Numbered from the stretch's first letter, positions 9,284-18,532 are shown. The stretch: 64,000 nucleotides of DNA from Legionella nautarum (GCF_001467895.1 NZ_LNYO01000001.1:1-64000); one strand, 5' to 3'. Program-made: numbers and translations. The notes: generated by a model not told the origin, from the sequence alone.

Positions 9284-9295
9284 GGTTTAGTTACG

Positions 9296-9499
9296 CGTAG
9301 GTTGGGCCCTGGCCAAACCTACGTAGCAACACCGTTCAGGCTGAGGAAGCGCGTAGCGCTGTCTCGAAGTGTCGCAAAAAGCCCTCCCTTTGCGAGACTC
9401 AGGACAGGCTTCGTGACGCACGCCTTGCGTGCTTCCCAGTCACGGGATAAAATGAATACAAATCCCTAGATACTCATTTCGTGGGTATACCTCTGAGCC
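9296..9499 (-). mobile_element. Family A element, copy A2 (reverse orientation, truncated)
   Basis: MITE/REP-like copy, inverted relative to A3-A5. It starts with a 28-bp near-perfect palindrome (9296-9323, CGTAGGTT at one end and AACCTACG at the other). It then carries CCGTTCAGGCTGAGGAAGC, hairpin segments and GGGATAAAATGAATACAAAT, and ends with ATTTCGTGGGTATACCTC. The last bases abut the nagZ stop codon. A 64-codon open frame through it (9275-9469) is repeat sequence, not a gene. The other part of the nagZ-transporter gap (9082-9295) holds the promoter and leader described above. Confidence 0.75.
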
Positions 9500-10552
9500 C
9501 TAAGCCAAAGCTAAATGAGCTTGTTTTAACTTCAATATTCTTTGATAAGCTTGTTCAATACGACTACGCTCGATAGCGTGGTTGTGGACCAATTCCTCAA
9601 TTCTATCAATCACATCAAACGCTGTAATTTGAGCTAACTGGTTAGCAAAAATAAGCATGTCCGCACCGGCATTAATAGTCAAGCATAAAGCCTCATCAAG
9701 CGAATAATGATTAGAAATTGCCTGCATCTGCAAATCATCACTAATAACTACTCCATCAAAGCCTAATTTTTCTCGTAATATCCCCGTAAGAATGGGCTTC
9801 GATAAAGTAGCCGGTAAACCGCTTGCATCCAGCTTACGATTAATTACATGGGCCGTCATCACCATTGTCGGAAACTCTGTTTGATTTAGCAATAACGAAT
9901 AAGGTTCAAGCTCATTCGCTTGAAAAGTTTCCGTCACATCAACAAAACCCTCATGGGTATCCCCAATAGCACTCCCGTGACCAGGAAAATGCTTGTAACA
10001 GCAAGTGACACCCTGTTCAGAAAAAATTTCAACAAACTTTTTAGCAAGCCGTCCTACTTGGGCCGGTTCAGATGAAAAACTACGGCCGAGTCTGCCAATT
10101 ATTCCTTGCTCTTGAGATAGGTTAAGATCGACAAGCGGTGCAAAATTCAAATTAAAACCCAGTGCTTTGATTGTTTCTGCCATTTTCTCTATTTCAGCTT
10201 GCAAAGCAGCCTCTGAAAGCATAGTGAGTTCAATCGGTTTTTTAGTTGTCATACATCCAGGAATATGGCGCAATCTATCAACAGCCCCACCTTCATAATC
10301 AATAGCGATAAATGGAGCTGGGAACTGGTTTGCATAAGCGCTTATTTGATGAGTTAATTGTTTGATTTGTGCCTGATCAACTAAATTTTTCCCTTGACAT
10401 TGATTCACTAAGTCGTAATCGAAGAGCAAGACACCGCCTAAACCATCAGTACTTAACCAGTTTGCGACAGGACTCTGATCATCAATCGTAGTACCTGTAA
10501 AGCCCATGATAAGCATTTGCCCAATTTGATGTCTCAAGCTAGCCAATTTCAA
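9500..10552 (-). CDS. nagZ: Beta-N-acetylhexosaminidase
   Basis: 350-aa cytoplasmic glycoside hydrolase of family 3 that removes GlcNAc from GlcNAc-anhydroMurNAc muropeptides during peptidoglycan recycling. The NagZ signature KHFPGHG is at residues 187-193, followed by the DTH loop (198-200) that carries the acid/base His. The nucleophile Asp lies in VISDDLQM in the C-terminal third. The length is normal (341 aa in E. coli). An AGAGGA ribosome site precedes ATG 10552. The stop codon is directly bordered by repeat element A2, so there is essentially no 3' flank of its own. Confidence 0.93.
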   Translation of the reverse strand: MKLASLRHQIGQMLIMGFTGTTIDDQSPVANWLSTDGLGGVLLFDYDLVNQCQGKNLVDQAQIKQLTHQISAYANQFPAPFIAIDYEGGAVDRLRHIPGCMTTKKPIELTMLSEAALQAEIEKMAETIKALGFNLNFAPLVDLNLSQEQGIIGRLGRSFSSEPAQVGRLAKKFVEIFSEQGVTCCYKHFPGHGSAIGDTHEGFVDVTETFQANELEPYSLLLNQTEFPTMVMTAHVINRKLDASGLPATLSKPILTGILREKLGFDGVVISDDLQMQAISNHYSLDEALCLTINAGADMLIFANQLAQITAFDVIDRIEELVHNHAIERSRIEQAYQRILKLKQAHLALA

Positions 10553-10697
10553 TCCTCTTTATTATTCTTCTTATCATTGCCTTGCATCATACACAAAGCC
10601 TTAAGCTTGTGCCAGTTTGAGGTAGCAATACGAAACTGCGGTGAATCTCGCAGGGCTCCTCCAGAAAAGCTGGAGGATGACGAATGAACGGAGCTGA

Positions 10698-11201
10698 CTA
10701 ACCTTTTTGGCTAGATTGAGCAGGTTGAGCTTTCTGTGGTTGAGGTTGCTGTGGCGATGGTTTATGAATTGGCGGAATCTGTTTAAAATCACAATAGCAA
10801 TTGCCAGCTGCATCAGGTGGAAAAGGCACTGCCGCAAAATCGGCAGCAAAACAAACAGGAATTTCCCAAGCAATTTGACCAGGGGCTATCGCGCCAGGCA
10901 AAAACCAATAGCGAAGAGCCATATAGACTTTTCCTATATCAGACTTCCAAAAAACAGGTTGATAACTAGCTTGATACATTAATTTTTGGGCAGGCTGACA
11001 ATCAAAAGTTTGTCTTCCCCAAGATGCTCCTTTCGGAACATCAACTGTAGTTAAGGTCTGATTAGTCGTTGCATCGATAACATCCACTTTTACATCATAA
11101 TTTGTCCAGCAACTGTCTTTTGCTAAAGTAAAATAGCATGGAAATGCAAGAAGTTGCGAAGACACCATGATTAAAGAAACCGAAAGTAAAGACTTAATCA
11201 T
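10698..11201 (-). CDS. Secreted hypothetical protein with Pro/Gln-rich tail
   Basis: 167-aa protein of unknown function. A clear Sec signal peptide (KSLLSVSLIMVSSQLLA, cleavage near residue 19) is followed by a cysteine-containing domain (FPCYFTLAKDSCW, a central Cys, and CYCDF) and a low-complexity Pro/Gln/Lys tail after residue 143. The even spread of cysteines suggests disulfides in the periplasm or outside the cell. It lies 145 bp upstream of nagZ on the same strand. A 7-bp hairpin without a U-run near 10660-10680 lies between them. I do not recognise a named family. Confidence 0.7.
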   Translation of the reverse strand: MIKSLLSVSLIMVSSQLLAFPCYFTLAKDSCWTNYDVKVDVIDATTNQTLTTVDVPKGASWGRQTFDCQPAQKLMYQASYQPVFWKSDIGKVYMALRYWFLPGAIAPGQIAWEIPVCFAADFAAVPFPPDAAGNCYCDFKQIPPIHKPSPQQPQPQKAQPAQSSQKG

Positions 11202-11320
11202 AATGACATTCCTAATTATATACTGATGATTGATAATCTAATTATATGTGTATATTTAGAATTTGCACGCTAGAACTGGCTTGATTTCCTGGTTGTATAA
11301 GTATATTCTTTCGCGCCATG

Positions 11321-11408
11321 GGAGAGATGGCCGAGCGGTTGAAGGCGCACGCCTGGAAAGTGTGTATACGGAAACGTATCGAGGGTTCGAATCCCTCTCT
11401 CTCCGCCA
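11321..11408 (+). tRNA. tRNA-Ser (anticodon GGA)
   Basis: Class II tRNA, 88 nt including an encoded CCA. The acceptor stem GGAGAGA pairs with TCTCTCC, discriminator G at 11405. The D-arm begins GGCCGAGC. The anticodon loop CTGGAAA carries GGA (reads UCC/UCU). A long variable arm (GTGTATACGGAAACGTATC) and a T-arm GAGGG TTCGAAT CCCTC complete it. The upstream TTGATT (11281) and TATATT (11302) with a 15-bp spacer are a plausible promoter. Confidence 0.95.
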
Positions 11409-11425
11409 AATCGCTTTACACCTCA

Positions 11426-12220
11426 TTAAACTTCAAGCCTAGGCGCTAGAAAGCGAAAAACTGCCGGCAAGAAACGCATTATTAACAAACCAAAGCGCTC
11501 CTTTACGCCAGCAATAATAAGTTCTGGTTTTTCATGTTCAATAGCTCCCCTAATTTTTTCTGCACATTTTTCGGGCGGAATAGCATTGAGATGAAAGCGA
11601 TCAATTTTTCCATAAGAAGAACCATCACCAAGTAAGGCATGGGTTGAAATTTGCGTCTTTACATAGCCAGGATAAACCATCGTGATTTTAATTTCGGTTT
11701 TCGCCAACTCATTACGTAGTGATTCAAAATAACCCCTTAATGCATGCTTACTCGCACTATAAGCAGAACGGGTTTGCATACCGTAGAATCCTAATATGCT
11801 GGAGAGGATTACCAGATGGCCGCTGTTTCGCTCTAACATTCCTTTCAGAACAGGACGAGTCAATGCAATCGTTCCCAAAAAATTAATATGCATAATTTTT
11901 TCGTCTACCTTTAACAAGGCGTCGGCGGCTAAGTATCGTTGGGAAATCCCGCCATTATTAATCAACACATCAATAGGTCCATGCTGTTTTACGACTTCGT
12001 TCGCCTTATTCTCAACTTCATGATAGTTTTCAAGGTCAAGGGGAATAACCACATGTATTTCTGGATGGACGCAGTTTTTACGAACGCGCTGAAGTTCTTT
12101 TTCATGTCTGGCCGACAGGATAACTTTTGCGCCTTCCCGCGCCATTTCATAGGCTAAGGCTTCACCAATTCCTGAAGAAGCACCGGTAATCCAAACTGTT
12201 TTATCCTTTAACTGCGTCAT
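11426..12220 (-). CDS. Short-chain dehydrogenase/reductase
   Basis: 264-aa classical SDR. The cofactor motif TGASSGIG is at residues 12-19, NNGG at 88-91, a catalytic Ser near 140 and YxxxK at Tyr154/Lys158. Arg38 after the second strand (LSARHE) suggests NADP(H). The C-terminal extension ending in a hydrophobic/basic stretch (MRFLPAVFRFLAP) resembles DHRS7-like, membrane-leaning SDRs that act on lipids or retinoids in eukaryotes. The bacterial substrate is unknown. An AGGAT ribosome site precedes ATG 12220. It is convergent with tRNA-Ser and divergent from the aldo/keto reductase. Confidence 0.85.
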   Translation of the reverse strand: MTQLKDKTVWITGASSGIGEALAYEMAREGAKVILSARHEKELQRVRKNCVHPEIHVVIPLDLENYHEVENKANEVVKQHGPIDVLINNGGISQRYLAADALLKVDEKIMHINFLGTIALTRPVLKGMLERNSGHLVILSSILGFYGMQTRSAYSASKHALRGYFESLRNELAKTEIKITMVYPGYVKTQISTHALLGDGSSYGKIDRFHLNAIPPEKCAEKIRGAIEHEKPELIIAGVKERFGLLIMRFLPAVFRFLAPRLEV

Positions 12221-12374
12221 GAATTCATCCTAAAAAATCCCTTTCTGTATAAACTCTACTCTAGCATCTTCGGATTCTCAAACCTAAACTCATACAATAT
12301 TATAAAAATTATCAAAGTCGACTTATACTCAAGATATTTGTAGATCTCATTTTAAGATGCTAATGGAGTGAGCA

Positions 12375-13355
12375 ATGAAGCAAGTTAGATTAGGGAATCA
12401 AGGACTTGTTGTTTCTCGTATCGGTTTAGGCTGTATGGGAATGTCAGAGTTTTATAAAGGAGGCAACGAAAAAGAATCCATTGCTACTATCCAACTCGCG
12501 ATTGAAAATGGCGTGAATTTTCTTGACACAGCCGATATGTATGGCCCCTTCACTAACGAGCAATTAATCGGAAACGCGATTAAAAATTATCGCGACAAAG
12601 TAATAGTCGCGACCAAGTTTGGCAACGAGCGGGCTGTTGATGGCCAATTTATTGCAATTAATGGCCGCCCTGAATATGTATACCAATCATGTAATGCCTC
12701 ATTAAAACGTTTAGGTATTTCAGAAATCGATTTATATTATCAGCACCGTGTCGATCCTAAAGTTCCTATTGAAGAAACCATTGGTGCAATGGCTGAACTC
12801 GTCACCATGGGGAAGGTTCGTTATCTAGGAATGTCTGAGGCAAAACCAGAAACAATTCGTCGCGCGCATCAAGTTCATCCTCTGACCGCGTTACAAACAG
12901 AATACTCGCTCTGGAGTCGAGATCCAGAAGATGAGATTTTAGAAACGGTCAGGGAATTGAATATTGGCTTTGTAGCCTATAGCCCCCTTGGGCGAGGGTT
13001 TCTAACTGGTCGCTTCAAACAACCTGAGGATTTTGCCGAGGACGATTATCGACTTTATTTACCGCGTTTCCAAAATGCAAATTTCTATAAAAATCTGGCA
13101 ATGGTTGATGATCTTGAACGACTAGCACTGAAAAAAGGGATTACAACCGCTCAACTTGCTTTAGCATGGCTGCTCGCGCAAGGAGAAGATATTATACCTA
13201 TTCCAGGAACAAAATTATGCAGGCGCCTTAAAGAAAATATAGCGGCCACTGAAATCAAACTTTCACCAGAAGAACTTGAAACAATCAATAACCTAGCGCC
13301 CAAAGGATTTGCCTCAGGTGCACGTTATCAGGATATGAGCTCGATTAATTATTAA
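12375..13355 (+). CDS. Aldo/keto reductase
   Basis: 326-aa NADPH-dependent (beta/alpha)8-barrel oxidoreductase of the AKR superfamily, closest in pattern to the YakC/AKR13-type proteins. The catalytic tetrad is visible: Asp51 and Tyr56 (FLDTADMYG), Lys81 (ATKFG) and His124 (YYQHRVD). The C-terminal cofactor segment IPIPGTK is present. It reduces aldehydes or ketones; the physiological substrate is unknown. A GGAGTGA ribosome site precedes the ATG. It is monocistronic, followed by a strong bidirectional terminator. Confidence 0.9.
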   Translation: MKQVRLGNQGLVVSRIGLGCMGMSEFYKGGNEKESIATIQLAIENGVNFLDTADMYGPFTNEQLIGNAIKNYRDKVIVATKFGNERAVDGQFIAINGRPEYVYQSCNASLKRLGISEIDLYYQHRVDPKVPIEETIGAMAELVTMGKVRYLGMSEAKPETIRRAHQVHPLTALQTEYSLWSRDPEDEILETVRELNIGFVAYSPLGRGFLTGRFKQPEDFAEDDYRLYLPRFQNANFYKNLAMVDDLERLALKKGITTAQLALAWLLAQGEDIIPIPGTKLCRRLKENIAATEIKLSPEELETINNLAPKGFASGARYQDMSSINY

Positions 13356-13359
13356 GTGG

Positions 13360-13389
13360 AAAAACTCGTGCGTGAGCTCACGAGTTTTT
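13360..13389. terminator. Bidirectional intrinsic terminator
   Basis: Perfect 11-bp inverted repeat, AAAAACTCGTG with CACGAGTTTTT, around an 8-nt loop. The A and T runs serve as U-tracts in both directions, so it can end both the aldo/keto reductase transcript and the convergent 696-aa gene. Confidence 0.85.
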
Positions 13390-13419
13390 CGTGATCCTTG
13401 TTTGCTGCGCTGTCATCTG

Positions 13420-15510
13420 TTAGGGATTACATACTATTGCACTTTTCTTCTGCTGCTCTTCATCGTCATCTTCTTCTGAATCCGATTGAGTACCATCACT
13501 AACCAAACTGCTGATGAAGCCACCTAAGGACCATGAACTTGATGTTTCCTTTGTGGCTTTGGGACTTGTTTCCTCATCTGACTCATCCGATTCTTCATCT
13601 GAATACCCAGAACTATCACTCTTCTCATCCGAAACCTCCTCTTGAGCCATCCCACTGGCGGGATAAGAGTTAGATGAAAAAAATACATCCCTATGATCTG
13701 CATGTTTTAATTGCTTTGGTTGTGGCTCCTGTCCACAAAGTATTGCAGCGGTAGTTTTAGCATCAGCAGCATTTTCAAAGAGCAATTCTAAGTTATTCTG
13801 CGTGAGTTTCCCTTTCCCAAATGCGGCTAATACACTACATGCCTCAGCAAGTTCTTTACAATGTTTGGCCTTCGTACATAAAACTTCAAAATTAGGCTGA
13901 TTAAATAAATTGGCCTCTTGTAAAAGGGTTTGAAGCTTAGAAAATCCGAGGCTGATTAGCTTATTATCATATAAGCGTTTCAAATTTTTAAAGCTTTCGG
14001 GGCAACCTCTATTGAAAAGATTATTATCATTCATGCGTTGTAAAATTAAAGAAGCCAGCGATGCATCCGAGCTCCGAGAAAGTACTAATTCTCTAATTTC
14101 CGCGGTATTGAGTTCTGCTAAATCCAATAACCTATAAACAGAGGCTAATCCCAAAGCATAAGCAGGTTTTTGAGAAATGAAATTTCTAACCTGACCATCG
14201 TAATTAGGTGATTTTCTTGCTGCAACGATTCCTTCAGCCAACGCATGAGCATCCTTTTGCACTCCAAGCACTGCCAGCAAATCTTCCTCATCAATTACCA
14301 GAAAATCTTCTTCGTCAACAGGAGAAATACGGGCTAAGGTCTCAACACCCTCTACAATATTTTCACCGTATTGAGGAGCAGCAAATAACCTGTTTAATAC
14401 GAGTACAGCTTGAGCTGGATTAAGGGCTAATTGACATAGTTTAGAAGTCGCTGATTCGACATTGGAACCGTCATTGGTTTTTAAAATAGCCATCCAATAA
14501 TGCTCGAGCTTCCAATCAGCTTTCTGGAAATGAGCGATTATGCGGCTAATTTCTTTAGCTCTTCCTATTGCCTCAGGATGTGCAAAAAGTTCAGTCATGA
14601 GCGAAGAGGTTAAGTATTCTGCTGAATGTAAGCCTTCCACAAGTTCTCTCAACTCAGACCAAAGCTCATCATGTTTGAAAAGAGTTGTTAGAGTCGTCTG
14701 CATCATCAACGAAGGATCGGCGGTAAAAAATAATAAAATTTTCTTTAATAAAACCAGTTTTTTTTCTTCCAATGAACTTGCAATACCAGCATCTTGTATA
14801 TCTAGACTCTCCAATTTGTCCAGGTTAATTTCATTACATAAGCCATTTTTACTAAGCAAGATTAAAAGATCGGTGATTAGCTGTGCATTCTTGCTTTTAA
14901 GTACTAACAAATAAGCTGATTTTTCAAAAATTTTGGCATCGACTAATTTTTGGATAAAGCCTAATTTATCGGTTAGTGTTTGTTTACCAGCTTGTTCGCA
15001 TATGTCACCTAAAAAATTCACGGGGGCATGTGAAGGAGCGATGGGACTCAAGATATCCAGGAGTTGAGCTAACAGATAACCGTGAGCTTCATCTTTCAAT
15101 GATGACTTTTCTTTATTTTTTTCAGGAGCAGTGGTTTCCTCCGAAGCAGTGCCTTCCTCCGGAGCAGTATATAGCTCCAAAAGGCCTAGGTTAATTCCAG
15201 TTAGCTGATTTTCTAGCTTTTCTTTAAAGTGGTTCACTGCTTGTCTACCACCTAATATATTCGCTAATGCCCCTAAAGCGATACTACTTGGACGAGTTGA
15301 CCAAGTCTTTTTTCCGTGGATAATTTTAGCTACTTCTAGGTATTCTTCGGGTTTTAACTTTCTATCTTCAGTAACAGCCCCCACATTCCCATTGATTTTA
15401 ATATAAAAATTTTCTAATTGTTGCATATGGCTTTCTTTCCAGTAACCACGAGCTCCACTAACATTAGCTTCATATTGTATAAGCGCTCTTTTAACATCTG
15501 AAATTTTCAT
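13420..15510 (-). CDS. 696-aa effector-like hypothetical protein with acidic tail
   Basis: Large, largely helical, Leu/Ala/Lys-rich soluble protein with no signal peptide or membrane segment. Residues about 115-135 contain a six-residue tandem repeat (APEEGTASEETTAPE). The region from about 620 to the end is very acidic and Ser-rich (EEVSDEKSDSSGYSDEESD; SDSEEDDDEEQQKK) and ends SAIVCNP. Glu/Asp/Ser-rich C-termini are known to favour Dot/Icm translocation in Legionella (E-block signals). Effector status is an inference from composition, size and isolation. No enzymatic motif was recognised. An AGGAT ribosome site lies before ATG 15510. Confidence 0.7.
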   Translation of the reverse strand: MKISDVKRALIQYEANVSGARGYWKESHMQQLENFYIKINGNVGAVTEDRKLKPEEYLEVAKIIHGKKTWSTRPSSIALGALANILGGRQAVNHFKEKLENQLTGINLGLLELYTAPEEGTASEETTAPEKNKEKSSLKDEAHGYLLAQLLDILSPIAPSHAPVNFLGDICEQAGKQTLTDKLGFIQKLVDAKIFEKSAYLLVLKSKNAQLITDLLILLSKNGLCNEINLDKLESLDIQDAGIASSLEEKKLVLLKKILLFFTADPSLMMQTTLTTLFKHDELWSELRELVEGLHSAEYLTSSLMTELFAHPEAIGRAKEISRIIAHFQKADWKLEHYWMAILKTNDGSNVESATSKLCQLALNPAQAVLVLNRLFAAPQYGENIVEGVETLARISPVDEEDFLVIDEEDLLAVLGVQKDAHALAEGIVAARKSPNYDGQVRNFISQKPAYALGLASVYRLLDLAELNTAEIRELVLSRSSDASLASLILQRMNDNNLFNRGCPESFKNLKRLYDNKLISLGFSKLQTLLQEANLFNQPNFEVLCTKAKHCKELAEACSVLAAFGKGKLTQNNLELLFENAADAKTTAAILCGQEPQPKQLKHADHRDVFFSSNSYPASGMAQEEVSDEKSDSSGYSDEESDESDEETSPKATKETSSSWSLGGFISSLVSDGTQSDSEEDDDEEQQKKSAIVCNP
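15122..15175. repeat. Three 18-bp tandem repeats within the 696-aa gene
   Basis: Units at 15122-15139, 15140-15157 and 15158-15175 share CCGRAGCAGT-type cores. In the minus-strand frame each encodes a six-residue block (variants of TAPEEG/TASEET). In-frame coding minisatellite; the third unit is the most diverged. Confidence 0.65.
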
Positions 15511-15569
15511 CGATAGATCCTATCCCTGTTAATTGATAATTAGGTTAAGTTGTCCTAACCTCTGCCTCT

Positions 15570-16436
15570 TTAAAAAACCGATTCAGCAAAAATTTCTGTT
15601 ATTTTTCGGAAATAACTCGTATCTAAACCATCCTCTATACTCCAGCACCAAGCCAGCACTGCCTGTACAAAACACCATTGGCGAATCCGCTTTGGATCTA
15701 ATTTAAGAAAAAAGGCAAAACGAATAATTCGGTCGTCTATAATACGCCATACTGTTTCCGATTCAAGCAATTCAGGTATAGGATTGCGAATAAAGGCCGC
15801 TACTTCATAGCTGAGCTCACCTACGATGCCCTTGGGATCTATCGCCAACCAATTCTCTCCATTTTTCAGGATGTTATCGTGATGCAGATCGCCATGAAGT
15901 AAGCGTGCTTCGCCGCCCGTTTTAAGCAGATAATCCCTCAACTCCCTGCTCCTTTGCAGATAAAGCTCAGGAATATCCCAATCTTTGTCTAAAATTGAAA
16001 GCCAGTGGTTAATCGAAGGGAATACTTCTTTTTCAGGTAACGGGGCTTGAACCAATTGACTTATTAGCAGGCAAGCAATTTCAACCGACTCTTTCTCTTG
16101 ATTCGGCCAATAACTTTTTAAAGAGTATCCGGGAACAGCTCGTTGCAGAAGTAAAGCGCCTTTTGTTTCTGCTAAAACCTCGACCACATTCCCTGAGTTA
16201 AACGCTCTTAAAGTTTTTGCTTCTTTGCTCAAAGCGACTGCATCTAAACTCAATTTTAAAATAATGGGTTTTTCTTTTTGCAACCCGGCAAGCACATAAC
16301 TATAGGAAAGATTAGGCATGGGCTTAAGCCCGTTCAATTGCCACAAATCCGCTAACTCTTGGCTAAGATTAGGAAGTTCTGCCAGCCATTTTTTTCCCTG
16401 TTCACCATAGATACTTATGATATTACACTCAAACAT
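15570..16436 (-). CDS. APH(6)/hydroxyurea phosphotransferase-like kinase
   Basis: 288-aa member of the aminoglycoside 6-phosphotransferase/hydroxyurea phosphotransferase family, whose best-known member is streptomycin 6-kinase. The Brenner motif HGDLHHDN is at residues 181-188 with catalytic Asp183, and the family-specific AIDPKG metal-binding segment is at 198-203. Start ATG 16436 is chosen because an AGGG ribosome site lies 7 nt before it. The alternative TTG nine codons upstream has none. It lies downstream of the GNAT remnant on the same strand. Streptomycin resistance cannot be assumed: intrinsic members of unknown substrate are widespread. Confidence 0.8.
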   Translation of the reverse strand: MFECNIISIYGEQGKKWLAELPNLSQELADLWQLNGLKPMPNLSYSYVLAGLQKEKPIILKLSLDAVALSKEAKTLRAFNSGNVVEVLAETKGALLLQRAVPGYSLKSYWPNQEKESVEIACLLISQLVQAPLPEKEVFPSINHWLSILDKDWDIPELYLQRSRELRDYLLKTGGEARLLHGDLHHDNILKNGENWLAIDPKGIVGELSYEVAAFIRNPIPELLESETVWRIIDDRIIRFAFFLKLDPKRIRQWCFVQAVLAWCWSIEDGLDTSYFRKITEIFAESVF

Positions 16437-16526
16437 TTTGATCCCTAAATTAGCAGGAGCCAACAGAAATTATCATGATACTTTAAAAAAAGACAAGGAA
16501 AAATAAACTAAGTTGCGGCCGCTCAG

Positions 16527-16721
16527 TTAACGATTCTCTTTTTGCCTAGCGCGCCATTGTATTTGTGTCAAACGATATAAGACATGTTTTGATAATGGAT
16601 GGTCCAAAGTTAATCTGGGATTATCGAAGTCGTCTTTTTCTTGACGAGTTAACCCTATCTTTTCCATAACTCGCCGAGATCGATAATTACCTAGTGCAGT
16701 ATTAGTACTAATTATTTCCAT
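16527..16721 (-). pseudogene. C-terminal remnant of a RimJ/RimL-type GNAT acetyltransferase
   Basis: A 64-codon frame starting inside the fold: EIISTNTALGNYRSRRVMEK is the beta4-alpha4 region (acetyl-CoA-contacting arginines), followed by DFDNPRL and PLSKHVLYRL, the usual C-terminus of this group (about 170-180 aa when complete). The N-terminal two-thirds is missing. The upstream 290 bp is very AT-rich and shows no remnant in any frame I could see. It is probably a decayed, 5'-deleted gene. Confidence 0.65.
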
Positions 16722-16937
16722 AATAAATTAATTTTGGACAATTAAAAAATAAACTGTAGCAAAAACTAAAAAAATATACTTAATTTTAATTGATTTTCCC
16801 TGTATAAAGAGCCCCAAAAAAGGGTTTCTCTGAGTAAATTGTAAGTAAATAGAATATCTCTTAAAAAAAATCTTGCCTTCTACGCTTTTTTCTTATAAAA
16901 ATCTCTTTTTTTTATTGCCCTATTCCATAAAAAAATA

Positions 16938-16965
16938 TGGACAAAGTACAAAATTATTGTACAAT
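16938..16965 (+). promoter_or_regulatory. Promoter with palindromic operator before the amino acid permease
   Basis: -35 TGGACA (16938-16943), 16-bp spacer, -10 TACAAT (16960-16965). The inverted repeat GTACAA-N5-TTGTAC (16946-16962) fills the spacer and touches the -10, where a bound dimeric repressor would block polymerase. The rest of this 290-bp AT-rich gap shows nothing else definite. Confidence 0.45.
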
Positions 16966-17011
16966 TTCGTAGGCCGATCTTTGTTTTATTTTTTGGGGGA
17001 TTAAACAGTTA

Positions 17012-18490
17012 GTGATTAATCAGCAAAAAAAGAGTAATGCACCGATCAATGATGGCGGTTTTAGACGCGGCTTAAAAGATCGTCATGTGCAATTAATTGC
17101 TTTAGGCGGAATTATTGGCTCAGGCTATTTTCTAGGGACTGGGGCAGTTGTGAATGACGTTGGCCCTTCTGTTTTTATTGCCTACATACTTGGCGGTTTA
17201 ATTATTTATTTGACTATGTTATGCATGGGCGAATTAGCCGTAGCAATTCCTATTTCAGGCTCTTTTATCACTTATACTGCTGATTTTATTTCCCCAGTTG
17301 TCGCTTGCGGAGTGGGCTGGTCTTATTGGATAAGCTGGGTCGCTTATATCCCTGCCGAATGTATTGCAGGCGGTATCATTATGCAGCATTTTACAGGCGT
17401 TAACGGCTATGTTTGGGCCGTGTGTTTTGGGCTGCTCATAACTTACATCAATATTGCCAAAGTCGGTACCTTTGGTGAGATTGAATTCTGGCTAGCAATC
17501 ATAAAAATAATCGCGTTAATGGGATTTGTTGCCCTTTCAGTGCTTATCTTCTTTGGTTTGATCCACGGCCCACAACCCGCTGGTATTATCGGTGGACGTT
17601 TCATCTTTGATCAAGGAGGATTGTTCCCTAATGGCGGAATGGCCTTGCTGACAGCCATGGTTCTTCTGCTGGTTAATTATCAGGGGTCAGAAATTATTGG
17701 CCTTGCAGCAGGAGAATCAATTAACCCTGGGAGAATGATTCCTCGAGCAATCCGTACTGTAACCTTCAGAATTTTGTTTATCTATATCATTCCTGTATTT
17801 TGTTTGGTGTTAATTTTTCCTTGGCAAAAAGCCAGTCTTGCTAACTCAGTTTTTTCAGACGCACTTAATTTTTATGGCCTACACTGGGCAGGTGCAGCAA
17901 CCAGTTTTGTCACACTTACAGCTACCCTATCTTGTTCAAATTCAGGCGTCTATGGTATTGTCAGATCCTTAAATGCCCTCGCTCGCAATGGTATGGCCCC
18001 GCATAAATTAGGGAAGCTTAATCGTAATGCCGTGCCACAAAACGCAGGCATTGTGACACTCATTTCAATTTGGGTATTACTCGCTGCCGGCTATTTCTTT
18101 GGGCAATCCATGCTCTACATTGCTTTACTGCTTGTTTCTGGTTTTACTGGTGCAATCGCTTGGATTTCTCTTTGCTGGGCACAAATTAATTTCCGCAAAC
18201 GTTTATATCAAGCGGGTTATACAACCAATGATCTGAGTTATAAAACTCCAGGCTCTCCCTATACTGGAATTGCTGCGATTATCTTAATGTCTTTGTGCTT
18301 AATATTTTTGTTATTAAACAAAGACCCGACTTATAAAATTGCATTCGTGATGGGCTTCATCAGTTTCACTGTCCCTATTTTAATCTATAAACTCGGTGGA
18401 TTTTCTAAACGTCGAGATGTAGCTATGGAAATTAATAAACAACTTCGATTTAAAGATATCTTCCCTGATCGTAATACACCGCAAGCGTAA
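17012..18490 (+). CDS. Amino acid permease (APC superfamily, AAT-type)
   Basis: 492-aa inner-membrane transporter with 12 predicted helices. The N-terminus has the APC signature RGLKDRHVQLIALGGIIGSG (TM1, residues about 19-38; the unwound G-G-I-I-G-S-G substrate loop). Its layout fits the AAT family, which imports neutral or basic amino acids (LysP, RocE, ProY and relatives); the substrate is not resolvable. The start is GTG 17012, with a GGGGGA ribosome site about 11 nt upstream; no ATG with a good site lies nearby. Monocistronic, with its own promoter and a large palindrome downstream. Amino acid uptake is the main carbon supply of Legionella-type bacteria. Confidence 0.88.
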   Translation: MINQQKKSNAPINDGGFRRGLKDRHVQLIALGGIIGSGYFLGTGAVVNDVGPSVFIAYILGGLIIYLTMLCMGELAVAIPISGSFITYTADFISPVVACGVGWSYWISWVAYIPAECIAGGIIMQHFTGVNGYVWAVCFGLLITYINIAKVGTFGEIEFWLAIIKIIALMGFVALSVLIFFGLIHGPQPAGIIGGRFIFDQGGLFPNGGMALLTAMVLLLVNYQGSEIIGLAAGESINPGRMIPRAIRTVTFRILFIYIIPVFCLVLIFPWQKASLANSVFSDALNFYGLHWAGAATSFVTLTATLSCSNSGVYGIVRSLNALARNGMAPHKLGKLNRNAVPQNAGIVTLISIWVLLAAGYFFGQSMLYIALLLVSGFTGAIAWISLCWAQINFRKRLYQAGYTTNDLSYKTPGSPYTGIAAIILMSLCLIFLLLNKDPTYKIAFVMGFISFTVPILIYKLGGFSKRRDVAMEINKQLRFKDIFPDRNTPQA

Positions 18491-18532
18491 TATGTCAATC
18501 CTGCTTACTTTACAATGCTGCTACTCCCTTAC

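Noticed and set aside
9275..9469. 64-codon plus-strand frame, and similar frames at 39601-39900, 50454-50675 and 61180-61404
   Set aside because: They lie inside family A repeats; the shared reading frame follows from repeated DNA.
10660..10685. CCTCCAG/CTGGAGG hairpin after the secreted hypothetical gene
   Set aside because: Short, no U-run; too weak to call a terminator.
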